Source of the DNA: Pseudomonas putida
Lineage (GTDB): Bacteria > Pseudomonadota > Gammaproteobacteria > Pseudomonadales > Pseudomonadaceae
NCBI GenBank assembly: GCA_041879295.1
Contig: CP047152.1
Span: forward strand, 4,965,501-5,029,500
Reading direction: 5' to 3'
Length of the DNA: 64,000 nucleotides
The translations under genes were made by a program, and so were the position numbers. Position 1 is the stretch's first letter. Every line of letters begins with the position of its first letter. Shown in pieces: positions 10,301-18,860 of this stretch. Under the pieces are notes generated by a model. That model saw only the letters and a list, made by a program, of their open reading frames with translations, was not told the DNA's origin and ran no database searches.

Positions 10301-13083
10301 ACAAGTGTGGGCGCGGCTTCGGAGGCTGCGTCTGGGTTGCTGAATACCTTCTAAAAGAAAACCCCCTGGTGCTGGAGCGCCTGCTTGGTGAAGCTAGCGA
10401 GCTAAAAGAATACTTCTCGGACGTAATGTCCCATCGCAGTGAGCTTGAAAGCACTCTGCCTTTGAATGGTCACCAGCTAAAATCAGAAGACTTGCTGGCC
10501 CCCAACGGCCTATACATGCGACTCATCAAGGAAATAGGTGCCGCGCTCAATGCGCTTCTGCCGCTCATTAGCGAACAGGCACCGACCACCGGCCGCGTAC
10601 TGGCGCTCGCGAAAGCCGTTGAGAACTGGCAGGAACGTGCCGCAGCTCTGCACAACAATGCCGAGCTGCTCGCCTGCCTTAAAGGAGAAGAGCTGCCTAG
10701 CTTCGACAATCTGGCCGAAGCGCGTGGCCGTCTGATCGCCTGGCGCCACACCGTATCGTTCGTCCGCCCGATCATGGCGCTGTCGATACGCCACCTGCTA
10801 GTACCCCAGCTCTCAGTCTGTACCACCAAACAGGCCGAGCAGTTAGTTGGCAACTGGAACGCCCTGAGCCAGCAGCTGGCTACCGCGCTGCAGGCCTGGG
10901 AGCAGGCGTTGACCGGCTTCATTAACGCGGCTGAAGTAGAGCCGGATCATTGGTGGAAGCACGTCGATCAGGACGACCTCACCTGCCTCAATCAACGCAT
11001 GCAATGGGCAGCGCAGAACGAGGAGCTGATTGAACACTGGCTGGAATACCGTCGCCTACGCAAGCGACTTGCTGATTTGGGCTTTGAAGCAGTGATCTTC
11101 GCGGCCGAGAACCAAACACTAACGGCGGATAGGGCCAAAGATGCCTGCCTGCTGGGCCTTATGGATCTCTGGGCCAAACAAATACTCGAAAACAATCCGG
11201 CGCTGGGGCAGTTCTCCGGCAAGGACCAAGAGGCCATCCGAGCTCGCTTTGTCGAGATAGACAATCAGCTCACCAAACTTCAACGTGAGCAGTTGGCCGC
11301 TAAGATCGATCAGCACAAGGTTCCAGAAGGCAACAACTCTGGCAAAGTCAAAGATCGCACCCAGCTCGCCTTGCTGAAACATGAGGCTGGCAAGAAAACT
11401 CGACACGAATCCATTCGCTCGTTAATGCTGCGCGCCCCTGAAGCACTACAAGGGCTGAAACCCTGTTTCATGATGTCGCCCATGGCAGTCGCTCAGTACC
11501 TGCCCGCCGGCAAGGTGCACTTCGACATCATCGTCATGGACGAAGCTTCGCAGATGCGACCGGAAGAAGCCCTAGGCGCCATCTCCCGAGGCAGCCAACT
11601 GGTCGTCGTCGGCGATCCCAAACAGCTGCCTCCTACCAGCTTCTTCTCCCGTCAAGGTGGTAATGACGACGAATACAGCGACGAAACCTCTCTGGCTCAG
11701 GATTCGGAAAGTATCCTCGAAGCGGCCATGCCGCTGTTCAAGTTGCGCCGCCTGCGCTGGCACTATCGTTCGCGTCATGAAAGCCTGATCGCCTTCTCCA
11801 ACAAAGCTTTCTACGACAGCAACCTGGTGGTCTACCCATCACCTCACCGTGAATCGAACGAATTCGGCGTGAAGTTTGTGCGGGTAGCTCGCGGGCGTTT
11901 TGTTGAACAGCGCAACATTGAAGAAGCAGAGATCATCGCCAAAGCCATCGAGCACCATTTGCTACACCGCCCCGAAGAGTCGCTCGGCGTCGTCGCCATG
12001 AACGTCAAACAAGCCGAACAAATTGACCGCGCCCTAGAGCAGCTCGCCAAACAGAATCCAACGCTGCAGGAGGCCCTCAGCCGTAACAAAGAAATCGATG
12101 AGCCGCTGTTCATCAAGAACCTGGAGAACGTCCAGGGTGACGAACGCGACGTTATCTACATCTCCACCACCTATGGCCCAATGGAGATCGGCGGTACCGT
12201 GCCGCAGCGCTTTGGCCCCATCACCGGCGCAGATGGCTGGCGCCGCCTGAACGTGCTGTTCACCCGCTCCAAGAAGCGCATGCAAGTGTTCGCTTCTTTC
12301 ACCGCCAGCGACGTGGTTGCGACTGGTACATCAAGCCGTGGCGTGCTTGCCCTGCGCGACTTCTTGCAATTCGCCGAATCGGGACATATGCCCCATATCC
12401 GCGAAACGGGCAGATCCTCAGACAGCGACTTCGAAGTCGCTGTTATCGAGGAACTAGAACGCCACGGTTATCAGTGCGAGCCTCAGGTCGGTGTCGCCGG
12501 CTTCTTCATCGATCTGGCCGTTCGCGATCCTGGCCAGCCTGGCCGCTATTTGATGGGCATCGAGTGCGATGGTGCGGCCTACCACTCGGCCAAGTCAGCC
12601 CGCGACCGCGACCGCCTGCGCCAGAGCGTGCTGGAGCAGCTCGGCTGGCGTATCCGCCGCATCTGGTCGGTGGACTGGTTCCGCAATACCAGGCTACAGC
12701 TCGAACCTATCCTTCAGGAACTCGCCGCACTGCGTACCGAACCGGCCATGGAGGCAGAGCCAGAACAGGCCGAAGAACAGATCATCCAGCAAGTCGCCGA
12801 GGAGCAGAACCAGCACGCCGAACGTATCACCCAAGACGGAGATACCAGCTTGCGCGAGAGACTGCTCTACCTGGATCAGCAGATCATCCGCGCAGCCCTT
12901 CCCAACACGTCTGACAATCGCCGCCTGCTGCGCCCCGCCATGCTCGAAGCCCTGTTGGAGTTCAAACCGGCCGACCGCAGTGAGTTTCAGCAGCGGCTGC
13001 CGGGCTACCTGCGCGAGGGCACCGACCCTGCCGAGGGGCGTTTCATCGACGACGTACTCACCCTGATCGGTGACTACGCATAA
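7354..13083 (+). CDS. DUF4011 superfamily I helicase with C-terminal nuclease domain (Hhe-like)
   Basis: 1909 residues from the preferred ATG at 7354 (longer in-frame starts at 7249 and 7345 exist). Order of parts: a winged-helix-like N-terminal domain (residues ~10-85, ending KGSGRGGSVFR); the DUF4011 signature SLEKLRSRLLDLSARNRLLN (~114); Walker A GPPGTGKSQT (~462); a long helical insertion; Walker B VMDEASQ (~1392); SF1 motifs (WHYRSRHESL; ENVQGDERDVIYIS); a Vsr/MTES_1575-type nuclease core with FFIDLAV and IECDGAAYH (~1716-1740); and a DUF3320-like tail. Single proteins of this build are a known defence architecture (DUF4011-helicase-Vsr, Hhe). It stands alone as a transcription unit; no partner gene is required. 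The N-terminal domain matches that of the methyltransferase at 30026-33061. Confidence 0.88.
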   Translation: MTVQSPASRPLTVNERKLVQDWILDLVPGDGAAVGNKTLKQRLEQKAELHDFAVTDEDYWLIREELIARGKLQKGSGRGGSVFRFDTNWKPSAQQTSIYEQSNWEDLDEPASDSPESLEKLRSRLLDLSARNRLLNFSHARSKRFARIIDELPDHLFETLTTDQTMRFAPVPEPTERQLIEQGYLKYDEQTGSVSELKKPPTAETWAQILGMETSYELPKGSEVPSDKYADDAIQTLYYPTELESRLQTLHAQSRLSLDETGANILYLALGFLEWDESIVGKNSARLAPLMLLPVRLEKGKLNPKTATFDYEVLYTGEDILTNLSLREKLRRDFGIALPRITEDLLPEEYFTRVRDTVLEVKPDWKLHRFASLGLFEFGKLMMYLDLEPGKNQVLLQSSLVQRLIGLAESERPESTASGFSSEHAIDQLQDVHRNYPLIDDADSSQHSALVDVMRGEDLVIEGPPGTGKSQTITNMISAAMAQGKKVLFVAEKRAALEVVKNRLTRAGLGEFCLEIHSHKSQKSAVAASIGQRISNRGSYREPGQLNDLINNYERLKQQLNDHVRQLHSLHANTGLTAHQILMQATRLRESLTIRPADFHPSNAVSLDKSQVHEQAGYFAHIYTKTAQEAGQSGKLETHPWFGCTKTQISGLERSDILLQLKNTIDALDELSAVRAKASTDLKAADAASFSPKAIQQLASALSAMPMPKGDEDWDLINRLDASSCEALQAWLEGMDQLMEQQIALNQALHPSVIGSPQALELIKKSCAQIRQHNDSSNLKLDDLLELIQEAQELIDEAPKAQLLIQTIAKAPATQSLRTDKQGIEQLSLLLELMLQMPIALAEWRHKRFEDASLDRVLPELSELLTNIKQLEEQSASVFILDRLPDHTRLEDLQRVLADGSLFRWFKSSWRSAKAEVLAMVRPGIKLKSALQILPDGIAYKRNYNRLATDSTYREVLGEHFKDVGTKTADLIALRNWYRALRDKCGRGFGGCVWVAEYLLKENPLVLERLLGEASELKEYFSDVMSHRSELESTLPLNGHQLKSEDLLAPNGLYMRLIKEIGAALNALLPLISEQAPTTGRVLALAKAVENWQERAAALHNNAELLACLKGEELPSFDNLAEARGRLIAWRHTVSFVRPIMALSIRHLLVPQLSVCTTKQAEQLVGNWNALSQQLATALQAWEQALTGFINAAEVEPDHWWKHVDQDDLTCLNQRMQWAAQNEELIEHWLEYRRLRKRLADLGFEAVIFAAENQTLTADRAKDACLLGLMDLWAKQILENNPALGQFSGKDQEAIRARFVEIDNQLTKLQREQLAAKIDQHKVPEGNNSGKVKDRTQLALLKHEAGKKTRHESIRSLMLRAPEALQGLKPCFMMSPMAVAQYLPAGKVHFDIIVMDEASQMRPEEALGAISRGSQLVVVGDPKQLPPTSFFSRQGGNDDEYSDETSLAQDSESILEAAMPLFKLRRLRWHYRSRHESLIAFSNKAFYDSNLVVYPSPHRESNEFGVKFVRVARGRFVEQRNIEEAEIIAKAIEHHLLHRPEESLGVVAMNVKQAEQIDRALEQLAKQNPTLQEALSRNKEIDEPLFIKNLENVQGDERDVIYISTTYGPMEIGGTVPQRFGPITGADGWRRLNVLFTRSKKRMQVFASFTASDVVATGTSSRGVLALRDFLQFAESGHMPHIRETGRSSDSDFEVAVIEELERHGYQCEPQVGVAGFFIDLAVRDPGQPGRYLMGIECDGAAYHSAKSARDRDRLRQSVLEQLGWRIRRIWSVDWFRNTRLQLEPILQELAALRTEPAMEAEPEQAEEQIIQQVAEEQNQHAERITQDGDTSLRERLLYLDQQIIRAALPNTSDNRRLLRPAMLEALLEFKPADRSEFQQRLPGYLREGTDPAEGRFIDDVLTLIGDYA

Positions 13084-13246
13084 GACATTTTCACAACCCT
13101 CTGCATGGCGTGGATAATCCACGCCAACGGCCGATATCCGCCGTCCGTGAAAGGCAGCAATGCGTCGTTTTCTGCCGATCATGGCTACGAAGCGTGCTGG
13201 TCAAATCCGATGCAATCGGTGGTCAGAACGAATGCAAATGCGTGCA

Positions 13247-13579
13247 ATGTCGCAACCACACGTAGCCGCTTTTGACGCAGAAATAGCCAAGACCGAAGCT
13301 CCTGCGAAATCAGCCGTCACCGAGAACACGATTTTCACCGAGGATGCAGCCGAGAAGGCGCGCACCATTCTGACGGCCAAGCTGACTCAGCTAAACAGGG
13401 GCATCGACCCGAAAATCATGCAGGCAGGTATTACGCTGGCCGGCTACCATATTGGAAAAGGCGCGCGCACCTTTGCCGCTTACGTCTACGTCTACGCCAA
13501 GGCCATGGCTGAAGACCTCGGCGAGCTGAAGCGTGCCGGCTCCTGGAAAAGTGCTTTCAGGCGTTGGCCAAGTCCCTGA
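13247..13579 (+). pseudogene. Truncated plasmid/ICE-associated gene
   Basis: The visible reading frame (FTEDAAEKARTILTAKLTQL, GITLAGYHIGKGARTFAAY) resembles the first part of a conserved plasmid/ICE protein of unknown function. After the repeated VYVYAKAMAEDLGELK segment the sequence loses its expected continuation and ends in an unrelated tail that runs 23 bp into the end of the oppositely oriented resolvase gene. I read this as a gene cut off when the resolvase-bearing segment arrived. The start choice (ATG 13247) is uncertain. Confidence 0.5.
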
Positions 13580-14174
13580 TCCTGAGGACTGTGGTGGTTG
13601 AGCAGTTGGCGTGCCTGGCTGTTGCGCGGATGCCAAGGCCGGCACCGAGCAGTTCCGTAACGCGCTTGTGCAGATCTTCATCGACCGGCCGGCCCTGATA
13701 CTTACCGGCAGCTTTGGCCTTCTCGATACCCTGGGCCTGGCGCTCGCGGCGTTGCTCGTAATCCTTGCGCGCAATGGCGGCCATCATTTCCACCAGCATC
13801 GAGTTGATAGCGCCCAGCATCCGCCCGGTGAACTCGTCGCCCTTCGTGTCCTGCATTCCCTGGTGACTGGTCGGCAGATCGAGCGCGACGATGCGCAGGC
13901 CCTTGGAATCAATCGTGGCCTTGAGCTTCTGCCAGTCCTCTACCGGCAAGCGGGAGAGCCGGTCTATCGACTCCACCAGCAGCACGTCACCCTTGCGCGC
14001 ATCTTTGAGCAAACGCAGCAGCTCGGGCCGGTCTGCGGAGGCGCCGCTGGCATTCTCCAGATACACGCTCGCGACGACCTTGTTATGGGCGCTGGCGAAC
14101 TGCTCAAGCGAGGCCTGGGCGCGGCTGGCGTCTTGTTCTTCGGTGGATGCTCGGAGGTATGCGCGAATGAACAT
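13557..14174 (-). CDS. Serine recombinase (resolvase/invertase family)
   Basis: 205 residues, the usual size of a small serine recombinase. The catalytic N-terminal domain begins MFIRAYLRASTEEQDASRAQ with the nucleophilic Ser at residue 10, and contains DRLSRL (~72) and a long E-helix ending KDYEQRRERQAQGIEKAKAA. A C-terminal helix-turn-helix follows GKYQGRP (~160-205: IRATARHANCSTTTVLRIRD). It would catalyse site-specific strand exchange at res/inversion sites by a 5'-phosphoserine link. It converges on a truncated gene on the other strand, suggesting it came with a transposon or plasmid segment. Confidence 0.92.
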   Translation of the reverse strand: MFIRAYLRASTEEQDASRAQASLEQFASAHNKVVASVYLENASGASADRPELLRLLKDARKGDVLLVESIDRLSRLPVEDWQKLKATIDSKGLRIVALDLPTSHQGMQDTKGDEFTGRMLGAINSMLVEMMAAIARKDYEQRRERQAQGIEKAKAAGKYQGRPVDEDLHKRVTELLGAGLGIRATARHANCSTTTVLRIRDLANA

Positions 14175-14341
14175 GATGGGTCCCTGTATCAGTTAGGGTG
14201 TCCTACTAATTCTGTTGTACTATGGGTGTTACTTATCAAGCGAAAAGCCAAAATAAATGCGAATGTGCGTGTATCAGCTGAGGCATACTCCAAAAAATCG
14301 CCGCAGACATGCGAAGGCCCGCGACGAAAAAACCAGCAGAA

Positions 14342-15178
14342 TTATTTCCCTACGAAGTAAAGCGCTCGGCCTTGGTTGAAGATGGCCGCCGGGATCGAAC
14401 CCTTCCTCAGTCGCTGACCAGGATGGTAGATGTAGATCCATTCGGGTAGGTACTTCGACGCCTGCAGCATGGCTTCCGAAGTAGTCATGTCGTTTTTGTA
14501 GGCATCAAGCGTGAACTGGTTGTGCCGGATAAAAATCGGCCCGTAGCTGTGAGGCGACACCATGAAACTTGGTGACGCAGCAGGTGTATCCACAAATGGG
14601 ATAGGACGTTCCGCAAAGATATCGGCAAGCGTTGCATACGAGCGCGAATGACCATCAGGGTATCGGCCGGTCTGCATACCCAGCTTTGACAAACCACCTG
14701 AGAAAATCTTTCTGCGAGCCTCCTCAACCTTCTGCAGCGCCAGGGCCGAAGCCTCCTCTGGTGAGCCGGCCTGATCGGAAGGCACCCAGGCAACAACTTG
14801 AGTTGCCCGAGCCGGATCACTTGATCCACCCAGTAGCATCAAACCCAAGCCAACACCTGCGGCTGCACCACCGCTCATGCCTGAAGGTGGTGACACATAT
14901 CCAATCGCACTTAATCCGGCATCCCCTAGCCCTGCCACTGAGCTGTTGGTGGGGCTCATCCTATCAACTCCACCTACCATCTCGATTGGAACGTCACGCT
15001 GCCCGGAAATCCCCATGGCAGTCAGAACGTGCATCGCATCCGACCATTTTTCTTTCGGCACATCCTCTGGCTCAGGAAGCTGAACAGTCTTCGGCCATTG
15101 AGTGGCAGGGCACCCAATCAGAAAAGCTACTGCCGCAGCCAGCACGCTGACTCGAATCACTGTTGATGTACTACCCAT
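14342..15178 (-). CDS. Putative lipoprotein of unknown function
   Basis: 278 residues from the ATG at 15178, which has AGGGAG at good spacing; an upstream GTG at 15205 is less well supported. The N-terminus is a lipoprotein signal: short basic start, hydrophobic VSVLAAAVAFLIG, and lipobox LIGC with Cys at residue 23. A Gly-rich stretch (GMSGGAAAGVGLGLMLLGG) near 110 may be a second membrane-associated segment. The C-terminal half includes a motif YGPIFIRHNQFTLDAYK and ends ...GRALYFVGK. No function can be assigned. It is a single gene divergent from the next plus-strand gene. Confidence 0.65.
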   Translation of the reverse strand: MGSTSTVIRVSVLAAAVAFLIGCPATQWPKTVQLPEPEDVPKEKWSDAMHVLTAMGISGQRDVPIEMVGGVDRMSPTNSSVAGLGDAGLSAIGYVSPPSGMSGGAAAGVGLGLMLLGGSSDPARATQVVAWVPSDQAGSPEEASALALQKVEEARRKIFSGGLSKLGMQTGRYPDGHSRSYATLADIFAERPIPFVDTPAASPSFMVSPHSYGPIFIRHNQFTLDAYKNDMTTSEAMLQASKYLPEWIYIYHPGQRLRKGSIPAAIFNQGRALYFVGK

Positions 15179-15324
15179 GGCGCCACTCCCTGTTGTGATT
15201 ACCACAGCTTACGGCGACTTGCAGAAAACCCAACGGCACACCTCCCCCCCGCGATGTAGCTGGCTTGGGATTTCCAAGACATGGCATAGCGTGTCACGCA
15301 ACGTCATGCACACGGAGCACCACC

Positions 15325-15690
15325 ATGGAATTTCGTGACATTGGGAACGGGCGAACTTTCCCACCAGTAGCACCGAATGGCCGGATTTACGCCGTACCAG
15401 TCACCCAAGAAAACCAGGTAGAGATTTTCTGCCTGGCGCCTGAAGGAGTCATTGGAAGCGGAGTCAAGGCCAACTGGGCTGAGATCACAGGGTTCTATTA
15501 CGACGACGAGTCCTGGGAAATCATCCTGCGCAACTACATCGGCAGAGGAATGCGTTTCCGCCGGGGTGTGCCCTGCGGAATCGTCGAGGACGGTTGCGAG
15601 ACCTTCAAAACAAATATTCAAGGGTTCGCAATCCCAATCTGCGTAATGAACCGCATCGCGTTCGAGCAGAAAAAACTGCATCAGACCTGA
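15325..15690 (+). CDS. Hypothetical protein (121 aa)
   Basis: Starts at ATG 15325 with GGAG nine bases upstream. Sequence MEFRDIGNGRTFPPVAPNGR... contains many aromatic residues and a motif WAEITGFYYDDESWEIILRN, with no signal peptide or membrane segment. No family recognised. It lies between the lipoprotein gene and the excisionase/integrase pair, a usual place for small cargo genes. A tiny open frame (29 codons) at 15866-15955 with AGGAAG ahead of it lies in the following gap; I do not call it. Confidence 0.5.
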   Translation: MEFRDIGNGRTFPPVAPNGRIYAVPVTQENQVEIFCLAPEGVIGSGVKANWAEITGFYYDDESWEIILRNYIGRGMRFRRGVPCGIVEDGCETFKTNIQGFAIPICVMNRIAFEQKKLHQT

Positions 15691-15974
15691 TGCCGGCTTT
15701 GGTCTTTCAGAGCAACCAGCAGCCTGACTATGTCGAATGGCTTGCCCATCCCCTGGTAGGGAATTTCTCAGGGATCTAATTCCGTCGCTTTTGTTGCGTG
15801 AAAGCGAAACCCACGCCAGGAAACCGTCCGTAGGCTGTATCCGAGTAATTAAAGGAAGTCGGATATGACCAACAGAATTGTTAGACGCTGCTCGCATGAG
15901 CAAGCCCTCTGCGCCAAATCGATACGCGACCTATGCGCAATCGTCACCCCCTGAATAGCCAGGAATACCGACGC

Positions 15975-16250
15975 ATGCGCTACGTAACCGTGAGGAAATT
16001 TGCCAGCGAGTCTGGTTACTCCGAAGACGCTATCCGCTCGAAGCTTCGCGACGGAATTTGGCGGCTCGGAGAGATATGGATCAAAGCCCCAGATGGCCGA
16101 GTACTGATTGATGTGGAGGGATATGAGTCGTGGGTAGAGATGGGCGGGGAGTTCGGGCAGTCTCCGAGTCGAGTATCGAAATCACGTTCATGTATCGCGG
16201 CGTTCGGTGCCGTGAGCGGATCTCGCTCAAGCCCACCGCCACTAACCTGA
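15975..16250 (+). CDS. Excisionase (Xis-like small winged-helix protein)
   Basis: 91 residues from ATG 15975. The first 50 residues, MRYVTVRKFASESGYSEDAI followed by RSKLRDGIW and WIKAPDGRVLIDVEGYE, are typical of MerR-like excisionases: HTH then a wing. It probably steers the neighbouring integrase towards excision by bending att DNA. Its end overlaps the integrase start by 121 nt in another frame; the last ~30 residues are encoded over integrase sequence and have a low-complexity Ser/Arg character. Confidence 0.75.
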   Translation: MRYVTVRKFASESGYSEDAIRSKLRDGIWRLGEIWIKAPDGRVLIDVEGYESWVEMGGEFGQSPSRVSKSRSCIAAFGAVSGSRSSPPPLT

Positions 16251-17332
16251 AGCGCGCCGAGCAGCACAAGGCGGCAGTCGAGCACGCTATCGCCAATGGC
16301 ACGTTCGACTATGCCGTCACCTTCCCAGGCTCGCCCAGGGCAGCGAAATTCGCGCCAGAGGCCAGCCAGGAGACCGTAGCCGGCTTCCTGACCAAGTGGC
16401 TGGCCGGCAAGAAGCAGCACGTTTCCAGCAGCACCTTCGAGGGGTACAGGAAGCTGGTAGAGCTGCGCCTGGTACCGGCGCTCGGCCCTACCCTGCTGGT
16501 CGACCTGAGGCGCAAGACCGTGCGCGACTGGCTGAACACGCTAGAGGTGTCCAACAAGACGTTGAGCAACATCCAGAGCTGCCTGCGCTCGGCGCTGAAC
16601 GATGCCGTGGACAATGACGAGTTGATCGACACCAACCCGCTGGCCGGCTGGACGTTTTCGCGCAAAGACCAGGTGAAGGAGGATGACGTTGACCCATTCA
16701 GTCCGGAGGAACAGCGCGCGATCCTGACCTCGCTCGATGGCCAGGCCAAGAACCTGGTGCAGTTCGCTCTGTGGACAGGAATGCGCACCAGCGAGTTGGT
16801 CGCCTTGGACTGGGGCGATATCGACTGGCTGAAGGGTGAGGTCTACGTCACCAGAGCGATGACGCAGGCTGCGGCCGGCGAAGCCGAGGTGACTAAGACG
16901 CTATCGGGCAAGCGCCGCATCAAGCTGTTGGCGCCAGCCATGGAGGCCCTGGTGGCGCAGAAGGACCACACCTTCCTGGCCGGCAATGAGGTGTTCCAGA
17001 ACCCACGCACCTTGGAGCGCTGGAAAGGCGACCAGCCGATCCGGAAAACCATGTGGGCGCATGCTGTGAAGAAGGCCGGCGTGCGGTACCGGCGTCCATA
17101 CCAGACCCGGCACACTTACGCATCGATGATGCTGTCCGCAGGCGAGCATCCGATGTGGGTGGCGGGTCAGCTCGGCCATTCGGATTGGACTATGATCGCC
17201 AGGGTGTATGGAAGGTGGATGCCGTCGGCAGATATTGGCGCAGGTTCGCGAGCAGAGGAACTATGGGGGGCAATTGGAAAAAACCCGGAAACTCAGACTT
17301 CACAAGTCAAAGAGCCGATCGAAGGCCTTTGA
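16130..17332 (+). CDS. Tyrosine site-specific integrase (DUF3596 arm-binding type)
   Basis: 400 residues. N-terminal DUF3596-type arm-binding domain (GRGVRAVSESSIEITFMYRG), SAM-like core-binding domain (~100-180), then the catalytic domain with Arg in GMRTSELVALDWGDI (~225), HTYASMMLSAGEHPMWVAGQ (His-x-x-x region), GHSDW (second His) and the Tyr nucleophile in VYGRWM (~365). It would integrate the left-hand element into a chromosomal site not identified here. Xis overlaps its 5' end, so the two are co-expressed. It is distinct from the P4-type integrase at 19034. Confidence 0.93.
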   Translation: MGRDGRGVRAVSESSIEITFMYRGVRCRERISLKPTATNLKRAEQHKAAVEHAIANGTFDYAVTFPGSPRAAKFAPEASQETVAGFLTKWLAGKKQHVSSSTFEGYRKLVELRLVPALGPTLLVDLRRKTVRDWLNTLEVSNKTLSNIQSCLRSALNDAVDNDELIDTNPLAGWTFSRKDQVKEDDVDPFSPEEQRAILTSLDGQAKNLVQFALWTGMRTSELVALDWGDIDWLKGEVYVTRAMTQAAAGEAEVTKTLSGKRRIKLLAPAMEALVAQKDHTFLAGNEVFQNPRTLERWKGDQPIRKTMWAHAVKKAGVRYRRPYQTRHTYASMMLSAGEHPMWVAGQLGHSDWTMIARVYGRWMPSADIGAGSRAEELWGAIGKNPETQTSQVKEPIEGL

Positions 17333-17399
17333 CTTGATGTAGGCGAGTCTCCATGATACGCCGCGATCAAGACGCCACTACCAAGGAGAGGAGGCATTG

Positions 17400-17786
17400 G
17401 TGCAAGCAGTCACAGTACACCCATTTCGTGAGCAGCTACCCGCAAGCTGCCCGCCCAGCGCAGTCAAACAGCCTAATTGCCAGGTCTTGTGGCGCATGCT
17501 GCGCTCACAAACCACTAGCGATTCTGATTTTGACTCGCAACGCAAACGCCTCCCCAACCATCCTTATCCCGATGAATGTGATGCGCGCTCGGTTTCGCTA
17601 GTGACCTCCCTGGCTGCTTGCCGAGCAATTGCTAAATCTCCGCGGTCAAAATTCACTCATGCAGTCGCAGTTAATTTCGACCCTGACGCAGGCGTATGGC
17701 ACCACGATAAAGAGACACACGTTCATCTGTGGCCATATAACGGAAAGAATCTTCTGTCCTTGACTGGCCAGGTGGTTACGCTATGA
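17400..17786 (+). CDS. Hypothetical protein coupled to the next gene
   Basis: 128 residues from GTG 17400; a TTG at 17397 is in the same frame. AAGGAGAGGAGG just upstream gives a strong ribosome site. The C-terminal part (FTHAVAVNFDPDAGVWHHDK then ETHVHLWPYNGKNLLSL) has an extended His/Trp-rich strand pattern; the N-terminus is Cys/Ser/Pro-rich. No family is recognised. Its stop overlaps the start of the 327-residue gene by 4 nt (ATGA), so the two form one unit, possibly acting together. The pair sits between an integrase gene and the ssrA-end attachment site. Confidence 0.55.
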   Translation: MQAVTVHPFREQLPASCPPSAVKQPNCQVLWRMLRSQTTSDSDFDSQRKRLPNHPYPDECDARSVSLVTSLAACRAIAKSPRSKFTHAVAVNFDPDAGVWHHDKETHVHLWPYNGKNLLSLTGQVVTL

Positions 17787-18766
17787 GCAGCCTAAAAATT
17801 TACAAAACGCTCTTGGAGTACGAGGTACCGCTAGTGGTACTGGCCAAGAACGATAAAGCTCAGAACTATCTCGGTGTTAACTATGACGACGGGGAGAATG
17901 GGTACTTATTCTATTTTTCTAGAATAAACCCTGAAAACCTGCACTTGCTCTTAACCGAAAAAATTGATGTTCACTACGCCGTTACGCGCGCTCACAAAGG
18001 AAGATATGAGTTCGCTGAGACTTGGGGTGTTATCGGCCAATCGTTTGAGACAACAAAAAGCGAAGAGTTAAATCCAGACTTCCTTCCCAAGCCTGGCATG
18101 TTTATTCCAGGCCATGCGCCCTTAAGCGCAGAAAGCGCTACACGAATAGTTGATATTGATGGCAGATGGGAAGTAAGTGACCTCAAAAAGTTTTCTGATC
18201 TCGTTCAGGACTGTTACGCGTTTGGTTATGCGCTTCTTAGCGAGACTGGGGGCACATCGCGCAGCATTGAAAGACTTTTCCACAAGTACCCCTGGAGGGG
18301 CGGCTTCAGCGCGGTTAACTTTTTTAGATCGCTTTACAAGGGTATTCCTCGTCAAGACCGGGCGGATATCAAGAGCATTACTTATGCTTCGCCTGGGCAA
18401 ATAAAATTCATTGTGAATGCGACTGTAGCCGAATCAATTAGAGAGCTTGTAGTTGATCTCAACGCCGACTCAAGCCAAGCAACTGAAGCCTACCGGTATA
18501 TTTATCGTATGCTTCAAGATCGCTCTTGGACTGGCAAAGCTGAAGAGGATTTGGACCTAGACGACCAAGACAAGGCAGAGCTGCAAGCCTTGTTAGCGAC
18601 AGGATGCAACGGTTTCGGTCTCAAAGGCCACGAGGATCACATCATTGGACTCGCAAGCGGAGACCTCCTCGCGTCTGTGAAGATCATTCTGGCCTACTAC
18701 CGACGCCTGAAGCTGCTGGCCGATTACGTTTCTACTGGCAAGGCGCAGAACGTGTTTCACGCGTGA
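17783..18766 (+). CDS. DUF6575-like protein of unknown function
   Basis: 327 residues. The N-terminal ~100 residues (YKTLLEYEVPLVVLAKNDKA, YLFYFSRINPENLHLLLTEK) resemble the N-terminal domain of DUF6575-type proteins as I recall them; that name is tentative. The rest is largely helical and ends in ALLATGCNGFGLKGHEDHII. Base composition is lower in GC than the preceding integrase. It is coupled to the 17400 gene by a 4-nt overlap and ends 54 bases before the ssrA-derived sequence, a common place for cargo at the tip of an element. Confidence 0.6.
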   Translation: MSSLKIYKTLLEYEVPLVVLAKNDKAQNYLGVNYDDGENGYLFYFSRINPENLHLLLTEKIDVHYAVTRAHKGRYEFAETWGVIGQSFETTKSEELNPDFLPKPGMFIPGHAPLSAESATRIVDIDGRWEVSDLKKFSDLVQDCYAFGYALLSETGGTSRSIERLFHKYPWRGGFSAVNFFRSLYKGIPRQDRADIKSITYASPGQIKFIVNATVAESIRELVVDLNADSSQATEAYRYIYRMLQDRSWTGKAEEDLDLDDQDKAELQALLATGCNGFGLKGHEDHIIGLASGDLLASVKIILAYYRRLKLLADYVSTGKAQNVFHA

Positions 18767-18820
18767 ATGACAGCCTTTTGACATGGTTCAGCCTAGAAGG
18801 CGCGCCATTACTGGCTTCGA

Positions 18821-18849
18821 CGCGGGTTCAAATCCCCCCGGCTCCACCA
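18821..18849 (+). other. ssrA: 3' end of ssrA (tmRNA), likely attachment site
   Basis: CGCGGGTTCAAATCCCCC then CGGCTCCACCA corresponds to the T-arm and acceptor 3' end of a tmRNA. Only ~29 bases are present: the sequence upstream is the end of a coding region, so no full ssrA gene exists here. A rho-independent terminator follows as it would after ssrA, and a P4-type integrase gene starts ~180 bases on. P4-type integrases commonly insert at the ssrA 3' end and recreate it, so this is read as an att junction between two consecutive elements. Confidence 0.75.
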
Positions 18850-18860
18850 CATTTACATCT

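Noticed and set aside
18821..18849. Complete tmRNA gene
   Set aside because: Only the 3' 29 bases are present; upstream is coding sequence with no tag-peptide frame or 5' acceptor strand.
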